64,000 bases of DNA. It comes from Tubiluchus corallicola (Eukaryota > Priapulida > Priapulimorpha > Priapulimorphida > Tubiluchidae). Positions 36,401 to 45,454 of the stretch are shown piece by piece. Both the position numbers and the translations under genes were made by a program. A model generated the notes under the pieces. The model made no database searches. It was not told the origin of the DNA and saw only the letters and a program-made list of their open reading frames with translations. The DNA lies in contig JAQGDQ010000555.1 of assembly GCA_030141605.1 (NCBI GenBank), forward strand, positions 62,001-126,000. Reading direction: 5' to 3'. Position 1 is the stretch's first letter, and each line of letters opens with the position of its first letter.

Positions 36401-36776
36401 ATGTAGTGTTGTTACCAATGATTCAATCACTTCGTGTTTTATTCTCTAGTTGTTGGATTTGGATAGCATAGTAACTCATCACTGGAACATTGTTACATGC
36501 AGTGCTGTTACTAATGATTCAATCACTTCGTGTTTTATTCTCTAGTTGTTGGATTTGGATAGCATAGTAACTCATCACTGGAACATTGTTACATGCAGTG
36601 CTGTTACTAATGATTCAATCACTTCGTGTTTTATTCTCTAGTTGTTGGATTTGGATAGCATAGTAACACATCACTGGAACATTGTTACATGCAGTGCTGT
36701 TACTGGAGATAATCTACTTCATGGTGTTAACTGGATTATTGATGACATTTCTTCAAGGATATTTACCATGGACTGA
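27388..36776 (+). CDS. ARL2: ADP-ribosylation-factor-like 2 (ARL2), five exons
   Basis: Joining 27388-27452, 29535-29645, 32013-32175, 35182-35262 and 36642-36776 gives one frame of 184 codons plus TGA, the usual length of ARL2, with GT/AG at every junction. It is a small Arf-family GTPase that acts with tubulin cofactor D in tubulin folding and microtubule regulation, and binds BART and PDE-delta as effectors. Visible landmarks are the N-terminal amphipathic start [11 protein letters not shown], the P-loop GLDNAGKT (23-30), switch I T47, WDVGGQ (65-70, catalytic Q70), NKQD (125-128) and CSA (157-159). All GTP-binding motifs are intact. Introns are 2.1, 2.4, 3.0 and 1.4 kb and carry several minisatellites and copies of its own exons. 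Confidence 0.97.
27453..29534 (+). other. ARL2 intron 1
   Basis: 2.1 kb of AT-rich sequence with no recognised gene or array. Reading frames at 27543-27797 and 28724-28939 have no support. Confidence 0.7.
29535..29645 (+). CDS. ARL2: ARL2 exon 2
   Basis: Acceptor ACATCAG ends at 29534; donor GTAATG begins at 29646. It encodes P-loop GLDNAGKT and switch I SPTLGFN, residues 22-59. Confidence 0.95.
30478..30765. repeat. 48-bp minisatellite in ARL2 intron 2 (six copies)
   Basis: Head-to-tail units with core GAGTTAGGTGAGAAGGTTTG and TTGCAGAGTTTGAGCTGTA. The unit is a multiple of three, producing artefactual minus-strand repeat ORFs. Each unit contains GTGAG and TTGCAG, so cryptic splice-like sites recur. 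Confidence 0.92.
30960..31822. repeat. 57-bp minisatellite in ARL2 intron 2 (about 15 copies)
   Basis: Units with cores GGAAATTGGAATACAAAGAA and GCACTTGACACAAAAACTGT. One shortened unit of about 35 bp lies near 31088-31122. The length keeps all frames open in both strands; the predicted proteins are artefacts. Confidence 0.95.
31876..31997 (+). pseudogene. Relic duplicate of ARL2 exon 3 inside intron 2
   Basis: About 120 bp just upstream of exon 3 align to its first two thirds. AAGTAGAATGTGCGGGGG corresponds to AAGTTGAATGTCTGGGAC, and TACTGGTGCAATTAATTTGA to TACTGGCGTAATTATTTTGA, then ATTGGCTGTTGATGC to ATGGGTTGTTGACAG. It has an in-frame stop and small indels. It is an old partial duplication of the exon, not a functional alternative exon. 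Confidence 0.75.
32013..32175 (+). CDS. ARL2: ARL2 exon 3
   Basis: Acceptor AATTTCAG ends at 32012; donor GTGAGT begins at 32176. It encodes switch [15 protein letters not shown] and the LIWVVDSAD strand, residues 60-113. Confidence 0.97.
32500..33170. repeat. 60-bp minisatellite in ARL2 intron 3 (about 11 copies)
   Basis: Exact 60-bp period with core GGTCCAGCACTGTGCATTTC and CATAATGGAACTGTGTTGTT. Every unit contains CACAG/GT, resembling a splice acceptor or donor context. A degenerate tail follows to about 33215. Confidence 0.95.
33216..33843 (+). other. ARL2 intron 3, unique part
   Basis: No gene seen. GGTTCAAATCC at 33640 resembles a tRNA B box, but the arm pairing is poor and no A box was found. 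Confidence 0.5.
33844..34163. repeat. 107-bp tandem repeat (three copies) in ARL2 intron 3
   Basis: Copies start AGT-TCGGTAATATCCCTGT at 33844, 33951 and 34058. Each includes an imperfect palindrome bounded by GTGCACAATACGT and ACGTATACAATGTGCAC around ACTAGT. Confidence 0.92.
34165..34490 (-). repeat. Diverged inverted relative of the 26316-26812 MITE
   Basis: The reverse complement shares TTTTGAGGCAATTAGGT (26598 region: TTTTGAGACAATTAGGT) and TGCGGATA near its end. The termini are not preserved. Confidence 0.5.
34487..35060. repeat. 53-bp minisatellite in ARL2 intron 3 (about 11 copies)
   Basis: Units with core AATAAGCTTACAAGCATGTA and ATGAGAACATCCTAAGTACT, the latter followed by GATGG-CCACA. 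Copies are more than 95 percent alike by eye. It ends about 120 bp before exon 4. Confidence 0.95.
35182..35262 (+). CDS. ARL2: ARL2 exon 4
   Basis: Acceptor TTTCTAG ends at 35181; donor GTGAGT begins at 35263. It is exactly 27 codons and carries NKQD, which contacts the guanine. Confidence 0.97.
36162..36641 (+). repeat. 96-bp tandem array of ARL2 exon 5 start plus splice acceptor
   Basis: Five complete 96-bp units precede the real exon 5. Each starts right after an acceptor AG (36161, 36257, 36353, 36449, 36545; the sixth at 36641 is the true one). Each holds the first 63 bp of exon 5 followed by 33 bp unrelated to exon 5 that end in TTTTATTCTCTAG. Read in the ARL2 frame, every unit encodes 21 ARL2 residues, then [10 protein letters not shown], and stops at TAG, whose AG is the next acceptor. 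Using any upstream acceptor would give a 171-residue protein lacking the C-terminal helix. The first unit also changes the CSA motif. Confidence 0.93.
36642..36776 (+). CDS. ARL2: ARL2 exon 5 (terminal coding part)
   Basis: Acceptor ATTCTCTAG ends at 36641. It encodes residues 141-184, including TCSAV, and stops at TGA 36774-36776. Only this last of six acceptor-plus-exon-start copies continues into the true C-terminus (GDNLLHGV and onward). Confidence 0.95.
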   Translation: MLDLDSIVTHHWNIVTCSAVTGDNLLHGVNWIIDDISSRIFTMD

Positions 36777-37190
36777 ATGAGGTGAGTGTTGAATCTTCAT
36801 TTTCATGTTCTTATGTATTATTGCTTTTACATTATTCCATGATTTATGTCATTTGGCAGGCACTTATGAAGATGTGAACTGATTTATGATCTGCCACCAT
36901 ATGACACATGTGCTGCCATCTATAGTATATTTATTTATAAAACAGGAAATAAGATGTTGATATTTTGATGGTATATTACTCTTGTGACTGTTAGTCTGTG
37001 ACTACTGTTTGTTAGTGAATTATAGGAAAACAACAACTACATCCTTTGTGTTTATTTAGTTGGTTATTAAGCAGAAGGAAAGGCATTTCCAATTAATATT
37101 TGAGTTTTCCTCGAAACAGCTACTGTAACAGCGAAATCCTTGTTCTTTGATCAATTCCGCCCTTGTAAACTAAGGTATTTTGTTAAGTTT
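36777..37190 (+). other. ARL2 3' UTR and intergenic
   Basis: Follows the ARL2 stop codon. It should hold the 3' UTR; ATTTATTTATAAAACAGG near 36930 is AT-rich, but no canonical AATAAA was placed. The next coding trace is on the opposite strand. Confidence 0.4.
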
Positions 37191-37678
37191 TTACGCATAA
37201 ATCTTAAGCTGGTGAATTAACACCAGCTGGAATGCAATGCTTTGTGCTTTCAGTGCATGTTCATTTTCATCATAACTCTCTGTGCACTGGTCTCTTCTCT
37301 TGTCTACTGCAGTAGTGAGCAAATCAACAGATCTCTGTTTTTCCGTTTTCCGACTTTCTATACGATTAATTCCCGATTCAGTGCTAGCTTGTAGATTCAA
37401 TCAGTTTTTGTTAGATGAGTCTTGACAGTCTGCACCACTGGTTACATTTGCAGACCAGGGAGCAGTCAGGTCATCTGACTCAGATGTGTACTGGCTTGAA
37501 TAAGTACACAGCTATGTCGTTTAGTTTCTACTGAAACCTGATCTGTTGTTTCTACTGTAACAAGATCTGTTGTTTCTATTGTAACATGATCTGTTGTTTC
37601 TACTGTAACCTGATCTGTTGGGGGAGTTTCAGAAGCTGGTAACAAAGTTAGTGTTTCGGTCTTCAGTTGACGCAGGTC
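37191..37678 (-). pseudogene. Decayed minus-strand coding exon with TDxVTVET repeats
   Basis: After acceptor CTTCTCTCCTAG (ending 37679) the minus strand reads 70 codons to TGA 37466. These include four tandem 8-residue repeats TDQVTVET/TDHVTIET/TDLVTVET/TDQVSVET encoded by a 24-bp minisatellite (about 37525-37620). Another frame continues with SESDDLTAPWSANVT to a TGA at 37401, and the same frame then reads a lysine/glutamate-rich stretch (INRIESRKTEKQR) to TAA 37191. One frameshift and one internal stop suggest a pseudogene or a frame-broken terminal exon. It is tail-to-tail with ARL2. The protein family is not recognised. Confidence 0.5.
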
Positions 37679-40600
37679 CTAGGAGAGAAGCTAACAAAAA
37701 CAAGGGCATTACACACATAATGTAAATATAACAAAAATGAGAGCAATATATGCAAGTATACGCCCATAGTAGAGAAAATCTTACAATAAATGAGGACATT
37801 ACAAGATTAAAACAAGAATATTTCGAATAAAAGCAGTTATTAATTTAAAAAATTAAAAATGCTTCATGAAAACGAAAGACAATTGTAGAAACAAGTTTGC
37901 ATCATCATGTGTACTTGCAAATAATTCTTCAGGGTTCTTGTAAGTAAAATTTTACTACTATGTAAAAAAGTAATAACTGTATGGATAACATCTCTTTTTA
38001 GTGATCATGATTCTACTGGAGGTTTTATTATCTTCATCTCTTAAACACTATGCTTTTATATAAAAAAATTACATAACGTCAAGATAAAAGACAAAGTGAA
38101 AACTGTTGTTTAATTCTTTTTTTATTTACATACCATGTTTAGATTCGAAATACAAATTAGCATTGTCAGTCATTGTTGATATCAAAGTTTAATACTGTAG
38201 ACTTGTACAGTAATGTTTGCACTTTGACAAAGATGACCAAAACAAGACTCATAATGCAGGCTAGCATCACAAAAATTGATATGTTCAAGCTATTTAATCA
38301 AACAAATTATAAAAAACATTTACTGTAAATGATTAACGTTCTTGAGCGTTTTTAAGAATAAAACACCCATAAGTTATTATTTCCCAAATTTGTTATTTAA
38401 TGCTAACAATGCCGATAATAATTATCCGTTTCAATAAAGAACAAAAGTTCCAATCAGATCTTATTCAAACTCATCTATCTTATTAGTCTGTTCGCCAATT
38501 TCGACTAGATAATAATACACGTTTTGGTTTCAGATTATAATGAAATCATATGTCGCATTTTATCAACTTCAAACTTGCTTAGTTTTAAGAAACATTTAGC
38601 AATTATTAGAAACAGTTTAGCAGTTATATTAAACAGATAATTAAATCAACAATTAACGAAAATAGCAGTTTTAAACTGAAATAATAGTAACAGTACTTTA
38701 CATTGAATTAAAAAATCATTACAATATATACAATATATACAAAAATGTTTACCAAGCTTTACCTTAAAAAGAAAGTAATACAAATTTCAATTTAAGTGCT
38801 GTATGACAGTAATGAATACATACCTATTTAGCGACATACAACTCATGTGAAAAACTGCAACCTGCGCATGCGTAGATTCAGTCAAAATGTCAAACTAAAC
38901 GTGTAAATCTAGAACAATCAAATTCATTACAAAACCGAATAAACAGCAAATGAAATAAACGAGACATTGAACTATTATGTTGTATAATTAACACTTGCAA
39001 AGGTTGTCAAATTTCAATCTCACAGACTGCTTTGCATATTTAACTTAGGATCTCATCAAAAGAAAAACAACACAAAAATGTTCCACCCTAAGATATGTAA
39101 AAACAGCTGGCACTTTTGCTAATTTAGAAAAGCGCCCCATGCAAAATTAAACATAAATGTTTAAGTTTATCGGTTCATATACTACAATTTTAAATTTGTA
39201 ACTAGGTATTGTTAATGATCTAGTTATCAATGGAATCAATGTTCAAACGTCAGTTACATACATCGATAACGATCAGTAGCGGCTCGTAGCTAAAATTAGT
39301 GGGGGTGCTGCAAAATTAAAATTTTTAGCCATTGTGTTAATACACTGTAAAACAAAACAAACATGTGTAATTATAATGTTGTAATTGTAATTTTAAACAA
39401 ACGGACTAATTTGAAGATAACTTTGATAAACTCTTAAACAAAAAAATGTTTTCTTACTAATAGGCTAAATTGCCTCAGCTTATTTAATGTTGTAATTGTA
39501 TTTTTAAACAAACGAACTAATTTAAACATAATCTTAATTAAACTCTTAAACAAGAAATACTATTTTCTGACTACACGGTTCTAAAGCAGGTGACAATTGA
39601 CAACACGTACTGCAATGAGCGACAGTACTCTTTCTACCTAAAGTACAGCGTCTTATCTCAGACATTCGCATGACCGCATGCGCACAGGAGCCATACAGCA
39701 CATTGCTTTAGCTGTGAAGCAATAATCAAAAGTAATGAGTGAAAATGAGGTACAGCAGTACCTATATACGAGCCGTACTAATATGGACATGAAAAACAGA
39801 TCAAATAATAATTACAATATGATACATTCCAATTTTCCAATTCTTTTCCCCGTTTCCTTCATCGTTTTTTCTTTAGACGATTCTACTTTATCGCTACAAT
39901 GAACAGAGGACAATCAAACCAAGATACTTCAAGCATCGAACAATATTTACATAGCATATTTTTATAGTCAAAAGCACACAATTTGAAAATAAAAGTCCTA
40001 AAACCCTTTCTTACCATTACAACATTTACAATTCAAAGTGCTTTACAAATACAAGATCAAAAACCAAGTTTATAAAAAGGCAGCTTAATCACAACTTAGT
40101 GACTTGTATTGACCAACAAGAGGACAAATACAGAGTGAGCCACGTAAAATGGCAACAAAAAATCCCCTAGCCATATTGCATTTGACTTACACTTGCTAGT
40201 GTTTCTCGCGCAATACGTTATTACATAATGCAACGTATTTCTCACATTGTTTGTTAAACTAAGGTAAACATAGAAATAAACTAACTAGCAAAAACTAACA
40301 TTGTAACACACCACGTAAAGTATTAATTACTCTAACGTGTACATTAATGGTGCAAATAGGTATAGCAATTTTCAAAAATTAATGACATTTTTTACAAAAC
40401 TACACGATAGTGTTGCCACACATTCATTCGTGTCATAGATTCTGACACTTCATAGATCATAAGAATCTCTGCATTAAAGGCAAGCGGTAACCAGTTATTA
40501 CCATACGTCATTGGGTTTCGGAACTTAACTGGACCATTCATATAGCACCCCCATAGCCTAGTTGTTAGTTGGCTATTTCGTTATTTTGCTAGTCATAATC

Positions 40601-40859
40601 CAACAGTTTTGTTACATTTCTGTTAAGCTGCAAACAGAAAGAAGCATATTCCAATAGACAATATTTACATAGCGTATTTACGTTCGTGTGACTAATAAGC
40701 TTTTATGACATTTATATCATCTTAGTTCGCTTTTGTCACATAATATACATAGAAACAATAATGTTAAGTACCGTTTTGCATGTAAGCAGGAACGTTTGTC
40801 ATACGCTAATACGCTAGCCTAATGGTTTGCTTTAGTAGAAGTTCTGGCTCACTTTTCCA
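37679..40859. other. AT-rich stretch, no gene recognised
   Basis: If the 37191-37678 segment is part of a spliced gene, its upstream exons should be here, but none could be supported. No arrays or transposon ends were seen. Confidence 0.45.
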
Positions 40860-41420
40860 GGAAGTTTAATCAGTTGCTTGCTTGCTGTTATGCCAGGGAT
40901 GCAGGTACAGTACAGCAAGTACGTCACGATAGCAAGCGAGAGTTTGCAGACGAAACCACATGCCGGGAGTACGGTCACCACTAACAGTTCAAGCACATTG
41001 TATGAACAACACTGTATGCCCACACTGTATCTCTACACTAGGCAGAAGAGCTACACAAGCAGCCAACAGCTAGAGGGCAGAGGTCAAGTGACCCAACGGC
41101 CATGTGTAGAGGAGTAAATCTTCCAAATCAGGAGTGGAGCCCCGAAGGCGAACCAGTGCAGCATGCTCAATGACTCCAGCAGCTCCTGCAGCCAACCTGG
41201 TGCCAAACGTATCGCTCGGCTTTCCTTTGGACTACACCAGGGAGTAAGAGAGGGGGTTCCTGTTGTCTGGGCAACTCAGGATCTCCATACACCTTGCCCA
41301 GGCGTGCGCCCCGGAGACGTACTGCTCAGCCACAGTCGATGCTGCAACTCCATCAATGTGATCAGTAACTGACTCTCTTGGTGCGAGAGAGAGAGAGAGG
41401 GGGGGGGGGGGAGGGGAGAG
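40860..41420. other. GC-richer island ending in polypurine run
   Basis: Markedly richer in G+C than its surroundings. Plus reading frames (40878-41117 and 41163-41372) have no recognised domain. It ends in (GA)n followed by a G-run at 41386-41412. It may be a transposon fragment or CpG-type promoter segment; I cannot decide. Confidence 0.3.
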
Positions 41421-42730
41421 ATCACTTTAGTATAAGCTCCTTACCTATATTGTCCCTTTGCGTTATAAGGAAAAGCAAATCCTATTTGCTTTGTTCAGCG
41501 ATTTCTGCAAGTCCAATTTGGAACCACTTCAAAAAATGAGCCATTCTTCATCTTTCTCCAGGTAACTTAAAGCATGTCACAAGCTAGACTTGTGCAGAAA
41601 ATCTGTGAATCCTCAAGCAAGCTCTCGGATCTTTCCACAACAATTTTATTTGTCCGTTGTTGACTATTATTTCACTACCTCGTGCATCCAGCGATTTAAT
41701 GTAATTAAAATAAATAGTGAAGAGTAAGAATCACCAACTGTCTAAATGGCTAGTCTACTTAAGCCCAGGAAAGTAATTAGTTTCTGTTAGATCATTAAAT
41801 TTTGCAGCACCTTAAGCTGGTCCGTCTAATAAGTAATTACTAAACAGGTCAGCAACTGAAGAATGAAAAGGTCAGCAAGTCGAAAATTAGATGATTGTAG
41901 CAGCAAAAAACAGCAGAGGAAACAATTAGAAAATTAAAGGTTTGACAGTTTAAGATACTTCCTTGATTTTCTAGGCATACATTGAAATTCTTGATTAGCG
42001 ATCTTTAAGGTATAGTAGATGCAAACTATGACGAAGTGTTTCACAAGGTAGCGCACACCGTCAAGCAGAATCTTATATTTTGACATGTGGCATTTGATAT
42101 TTTATTTTCCTTAATAATGTGAGCGACAGTACTCTGTGCAGCACAGTATTGGTCAAATGTAGCTCTAACGTGATTTTCCGCCTGACTAGACCACGTTATG
42201 GAGTGGTTGTTGGCACACACAATCGCGTGTCATCATTGTGAAAAGATTTCAATGAGATGTATAAATTTTCATTTTCATGAATCTTGGACTCAATTGCAGC
42301 AGTAAATAGTTTATCAAATTTAATATTTACAAGATGGATATTTTACAGTTTAATGTATAATCGTCAGAAAAACACTTACTTATTTCTTGCCTTCTTCATA
42401 AAGACTGCTGTCCTCTCTGGCGTTATTGCAAAAGATGTTGCCTTATTGGAGGAAAATGCTGTTGCCATATACGATGTGGCTCATGATGCTCTTGTTGTCT
42501 GGGTCACTTATGTTGTTGTTTATGTTTATGTCTTTGTCGTTGCTGTTGTACATTTATTATTCCTCCTATTTGTATTTTTACACGTAAACAAGCCGCATTT
42601 AATGAACATTTATTTTGACCTAAGCCTAACTGCATCATAAAAAATTGGGCTAAATGCAAGTGACGTCTGCACATGATATATAAGACTAATGTATGATTAT
42701 ATGGCGATATAATTGATATAATTATAATAT
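41421..42730. other. Non-coding stretch, one weak hydrophobic ORF
   Basis: A 118-codon plus frame (42284-42640) begins at TTG, is very hydrophobic and has no homology I recognise. It is probably chance in T-rich sequence. Confidence 0.35.
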
Positions 42731-42734
42731 TTGT

Positions 42735-43795
42735 ATGTCAGAATAGCTACCTCCTATATTTTTGTTCTTCTAAACCATGAGGTTGTATGTCAGAATGGCT
42801 GTCTTCTACATTTTAGTTCTTCTAAACCACGAGGTTGTATGTCAGAATGGCTACCTTCTACATTTTAGTTCTTCTAAACCATGAGGTTGTATGTCAGAAT
42901 GGCTGTCTTCTACATTTAGTTCTTCTAAACCACGAGGTTGTATGTCAGAATGGCTACCTTCTACATTTTAGTTCTTCTAAACCATGAGGTTGTATGTCAG
43001 AATGGCTACCTCCTATATTTTTGTTCTTCTAAACCACGAGGTTGTATGTCAGAATGGCTGTCTTCTACATTTTAGTTCTTCTAAACCACGAGGTTGTATG
43101 TCAGAATGGCTACCTTCTACATTTTAGTTCTTCTGAACCATGAGGTTGTATGTCAGAATGGCTGTCTTCTACATTTTAGTTCTTCTAAACCACGAGGCTG
43201 TATGTCAGAATGGCTACCTTCTACATTTTAGTTCTTCTAAACCACGAGGTTGTATGTCAGAATGGCTGTCTTCTACATTTTAGTTCTTCTAAACCATGAG
43301 GTTGTATGTCAGAATGGCTGTCTTCTACATTTTAGTTCTTCTAAACCACGAGGTTGTATGTCAGAATGGCTACCTTCTACATTTTAGTTCTTCAAAACCA
43401 CGAGGTTGTATGTCAGAATGGCTATCTTCTACATTTTAGTTCTTCTAAACCACGAGGTTGTGTGTCAGAATGGCTGTCTTCTACATTTTAGTTCTGCTAA
43501 ACCACGAGGTTGTGTGTCAGAATGGCTACCTTCTACACTTTAGTTCTTCAAAACCACGAGGTTGTATGTCAGAATGGCTGTCTTCTACATTTTAGTTCTT
43601 CTAAACCACGAGGTTGTATGTCAGAATGGCTACCTTCTACATTTTAGTTCTTCAAAACCACGAGGTTGTATGTCAGAATGGCTATCTTCTACATTTTAGT
43701 TCTTCTAAACCACGAGGTTGTGTGTCAGAATGGCTGTCTTCTACATTTTAGTTCTGCTAAACCACGAGGTTGTGTGTCAGAATGGCTACCTTCTA
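42735..43795. repeat. 52-bp minisatellite, left array (about 20 copies)
   Basis: Core units TTCTACATTTTAGTTCTTCT, AAACCACGAGGTTGTATGTC and AGAATGGCTACC, 52 bp each. Variants alternate (GGCTGTC, GGCTACC, GGCTATC; CACGAG or CATGAG), hinting at higher-order structure of two or more units. The same repeat separates and flanks the three 3.7-kb units to the right. Confidence 0.96.
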
Positions 43796-43934
43796 TTTTA
43801 TTATTATTTATTTATTGACCATGGTCAAAGATATATACAAAAAGTCATAAGAATCGTTTCGAGATAGTTGCAACATTTAAGAAATTTGGGCTGATCATAG
43901 TCCATAGATCACTCAATGTATGGTGTAGTAACAA

Positions 43935-45434
43935 TTAGAGACCAAAAATGGCTAGAGCATCGTGTACAAAATTACAAATATCAGCGGGATTTCCGCTGAA
44001 GAAAGTCACTAAATCATCAAATATTAAATCGGAATTGTTTCTTAAGATACGTGTTTCAGGGCATTCACATATTACGTGCAGTTCTGTTTGGATTTGTCCA
44101 CATGAACAGAGTCTTCGCTCTCTTTCAATACGGGACCAACGACCAGTTTCTATGGCAAGGTTGTGTGAGGAAAGTCTGAGCCTTGACGTTTTTATCCGTT
44201 TCAGTTCATTAACATTGTCACAGTAAATTCGATGGATAGAGAGTTCAGGGTTTAGTTGTAAGTATGTGACAAATTTCGTACGGTCAGAAGCGCGGGTCCT
44301 ATCTTTGATTCTATTCAGGTCATCATCGATAAAATCACCACGGTATCCAGTTATATTACGCAAATATCGAGCACATGGGGTGTTTGACTCGCGACACAAA
44401 TTGTAAACAATCATAAACGGATCATCAGGAATATTCACTCTTGAGCGAACACTCTTATTGAAAAAGCGAGATTGGGTGTCCTTCACAAAACCATTCAGGG
44501 AGGGAAGGCCCAACTCTATGAGACACAAATCATTAGCAGTTGTACGTCGCACACCGAGTAAACATTTGATAACACTAATATACATCCCTTGAATAGGATT
44601 AAGGTCATTGAATAGCCAAGACTCACATCCGTAAGTAATTGCAGCAAGTAGCGCGGCATTTAAAACTAACTTCTTAACTGCGAAAGGATAAGCTGAATTC
44701 TTAGAAATAAATGACACGAACTTCAGTACGTGACAATATTTGTCTTCGCAGTGTTTTTCCAGAGCGGGTTTAAATTTTCCTGTTGAGCTAAAGACAGCAC
44801 CGAGGTAAACGTAATAGTCACAGTGATTAACAGTAAGGGGGTTCACTACGAGGTCCAGACGATCAACAGCATCGCCATTAATAACCATAAATTTAGTCTT
44901 TTTTAAGTTCACCTTCATACCGGATTGATCACAGAACTCAATAAGGATACTGAGTTTTTGAATAATACCTTCTCTAGATGTTGACAATAAGATTGTATCA
45001 TCCATCAACATCAAACAGTGTAAATTTCCTAGGAAACCATCGAGACCACATCGAGACTTTAATTCACGAATAAGAGGGTTAATATACAGTGTGAAGAGGA
45101 AACAGGATGACGGAGAACCCTGCTTCACACCTAATGTAACACCAATAACGGCAGCACCAAGGACCAGCTGCGTATTCACATACATGGCAGCAAGAGCAGA
45201 AAGCATCACAAGACGACAGCCAAGAGCTCTCAAGGCCCTAATCAAACCAGAACGTGGAACTCTATCGTAAGCTTTCGAGAAGTCTACGAAAACGATATAT
45301 AATTTCCTCTTTTTAAACAGTGCATAGTCCATTAATAGTCTTAGAGTCACAATCCACTCAATGCAGGATCTACCCTTTTGGGCGCCAGCCTGCTCCCTAT
45401 CGGGTTTGAACCACATCTCTAAACGAAAAAACAA
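43935..45434 (-). CDS. Truncated LINE reverse transcriptase (unit 1)
   Basis: The 499-codon open frame begins at TTG; the first ATG is codon 7. It opens in mid-RT (EQAGAQKGR, residues 14-22). Motif A is VDFSKAYD (50-57), motif B VKQGSPSS (103-110), and the catalytic box LMDD (143-146) in place of FADD, a variant known in some invertebrate LINEs. A C-terminal CSCG...H...CEC cluster (443-458) resembles the terminal zinc-binding motif of LINE ORF2. Endonuclease and fingers are absent, so it cannot act alone. It lies about 20 bp after the glycoprotein stop codon. Confidence 0.85.
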   Translation of the reverse strand: MFFRLEMWFKPDREQAGAQKGRSCIEWIVTLRLLMDYALFKKRKLYIVFVDFSKAYDRVPRSGLIRALRALGCRLVMLSALAAMYVNTQLVLGAAVIGVTLGVKQGSPSSCFLFTLYINPLIRELKSRCGLDGFLGNLHCLMLMDDTILLSTSREGIIQKLSILIEFCDQSGMKVNLKKTKFMVINGDAVDRLDLVVNPLTVNHCDYYVYLGAVFSSTGKFKPALEKHCEDKYCHVLKFVSFISKNSAYPFAVKKLVLNAALLAAITYGCESWLFNDLNPIQGMYISVIKCLLGVRRTTANDLCLIELGLPSLNGFVKDTQSRFFNKSVRSRVNIPDDPFMIVYNLCRESNTPCARYLRNITGYRGDFIDDDLNRIKDRTRASDRTKFVTYLQLNPELSIHRIYCDNVNELKRIKTSRLRLSSHNLAIETGRWSRIERERRLCSCGQIQTELHVICECPETRILRNNSDLIFDDLVTFFSGNPADICNFVHDALAIFGL

Positions 45435-45454
45435 GTTATAGTGTTTTGATATAA

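Noticed and set aside
42284-42640. 118-codon hydrophobic ORF
   Set aside because: Starts at TTG, T-rich low-complexity sequence, no family or splice context.
43948-44226. 92-codon plus-strand ORF repeated in all three units
   Set aside because: Antisense shadow of the RT C-terminus; conserved only because the unit is duplicated.
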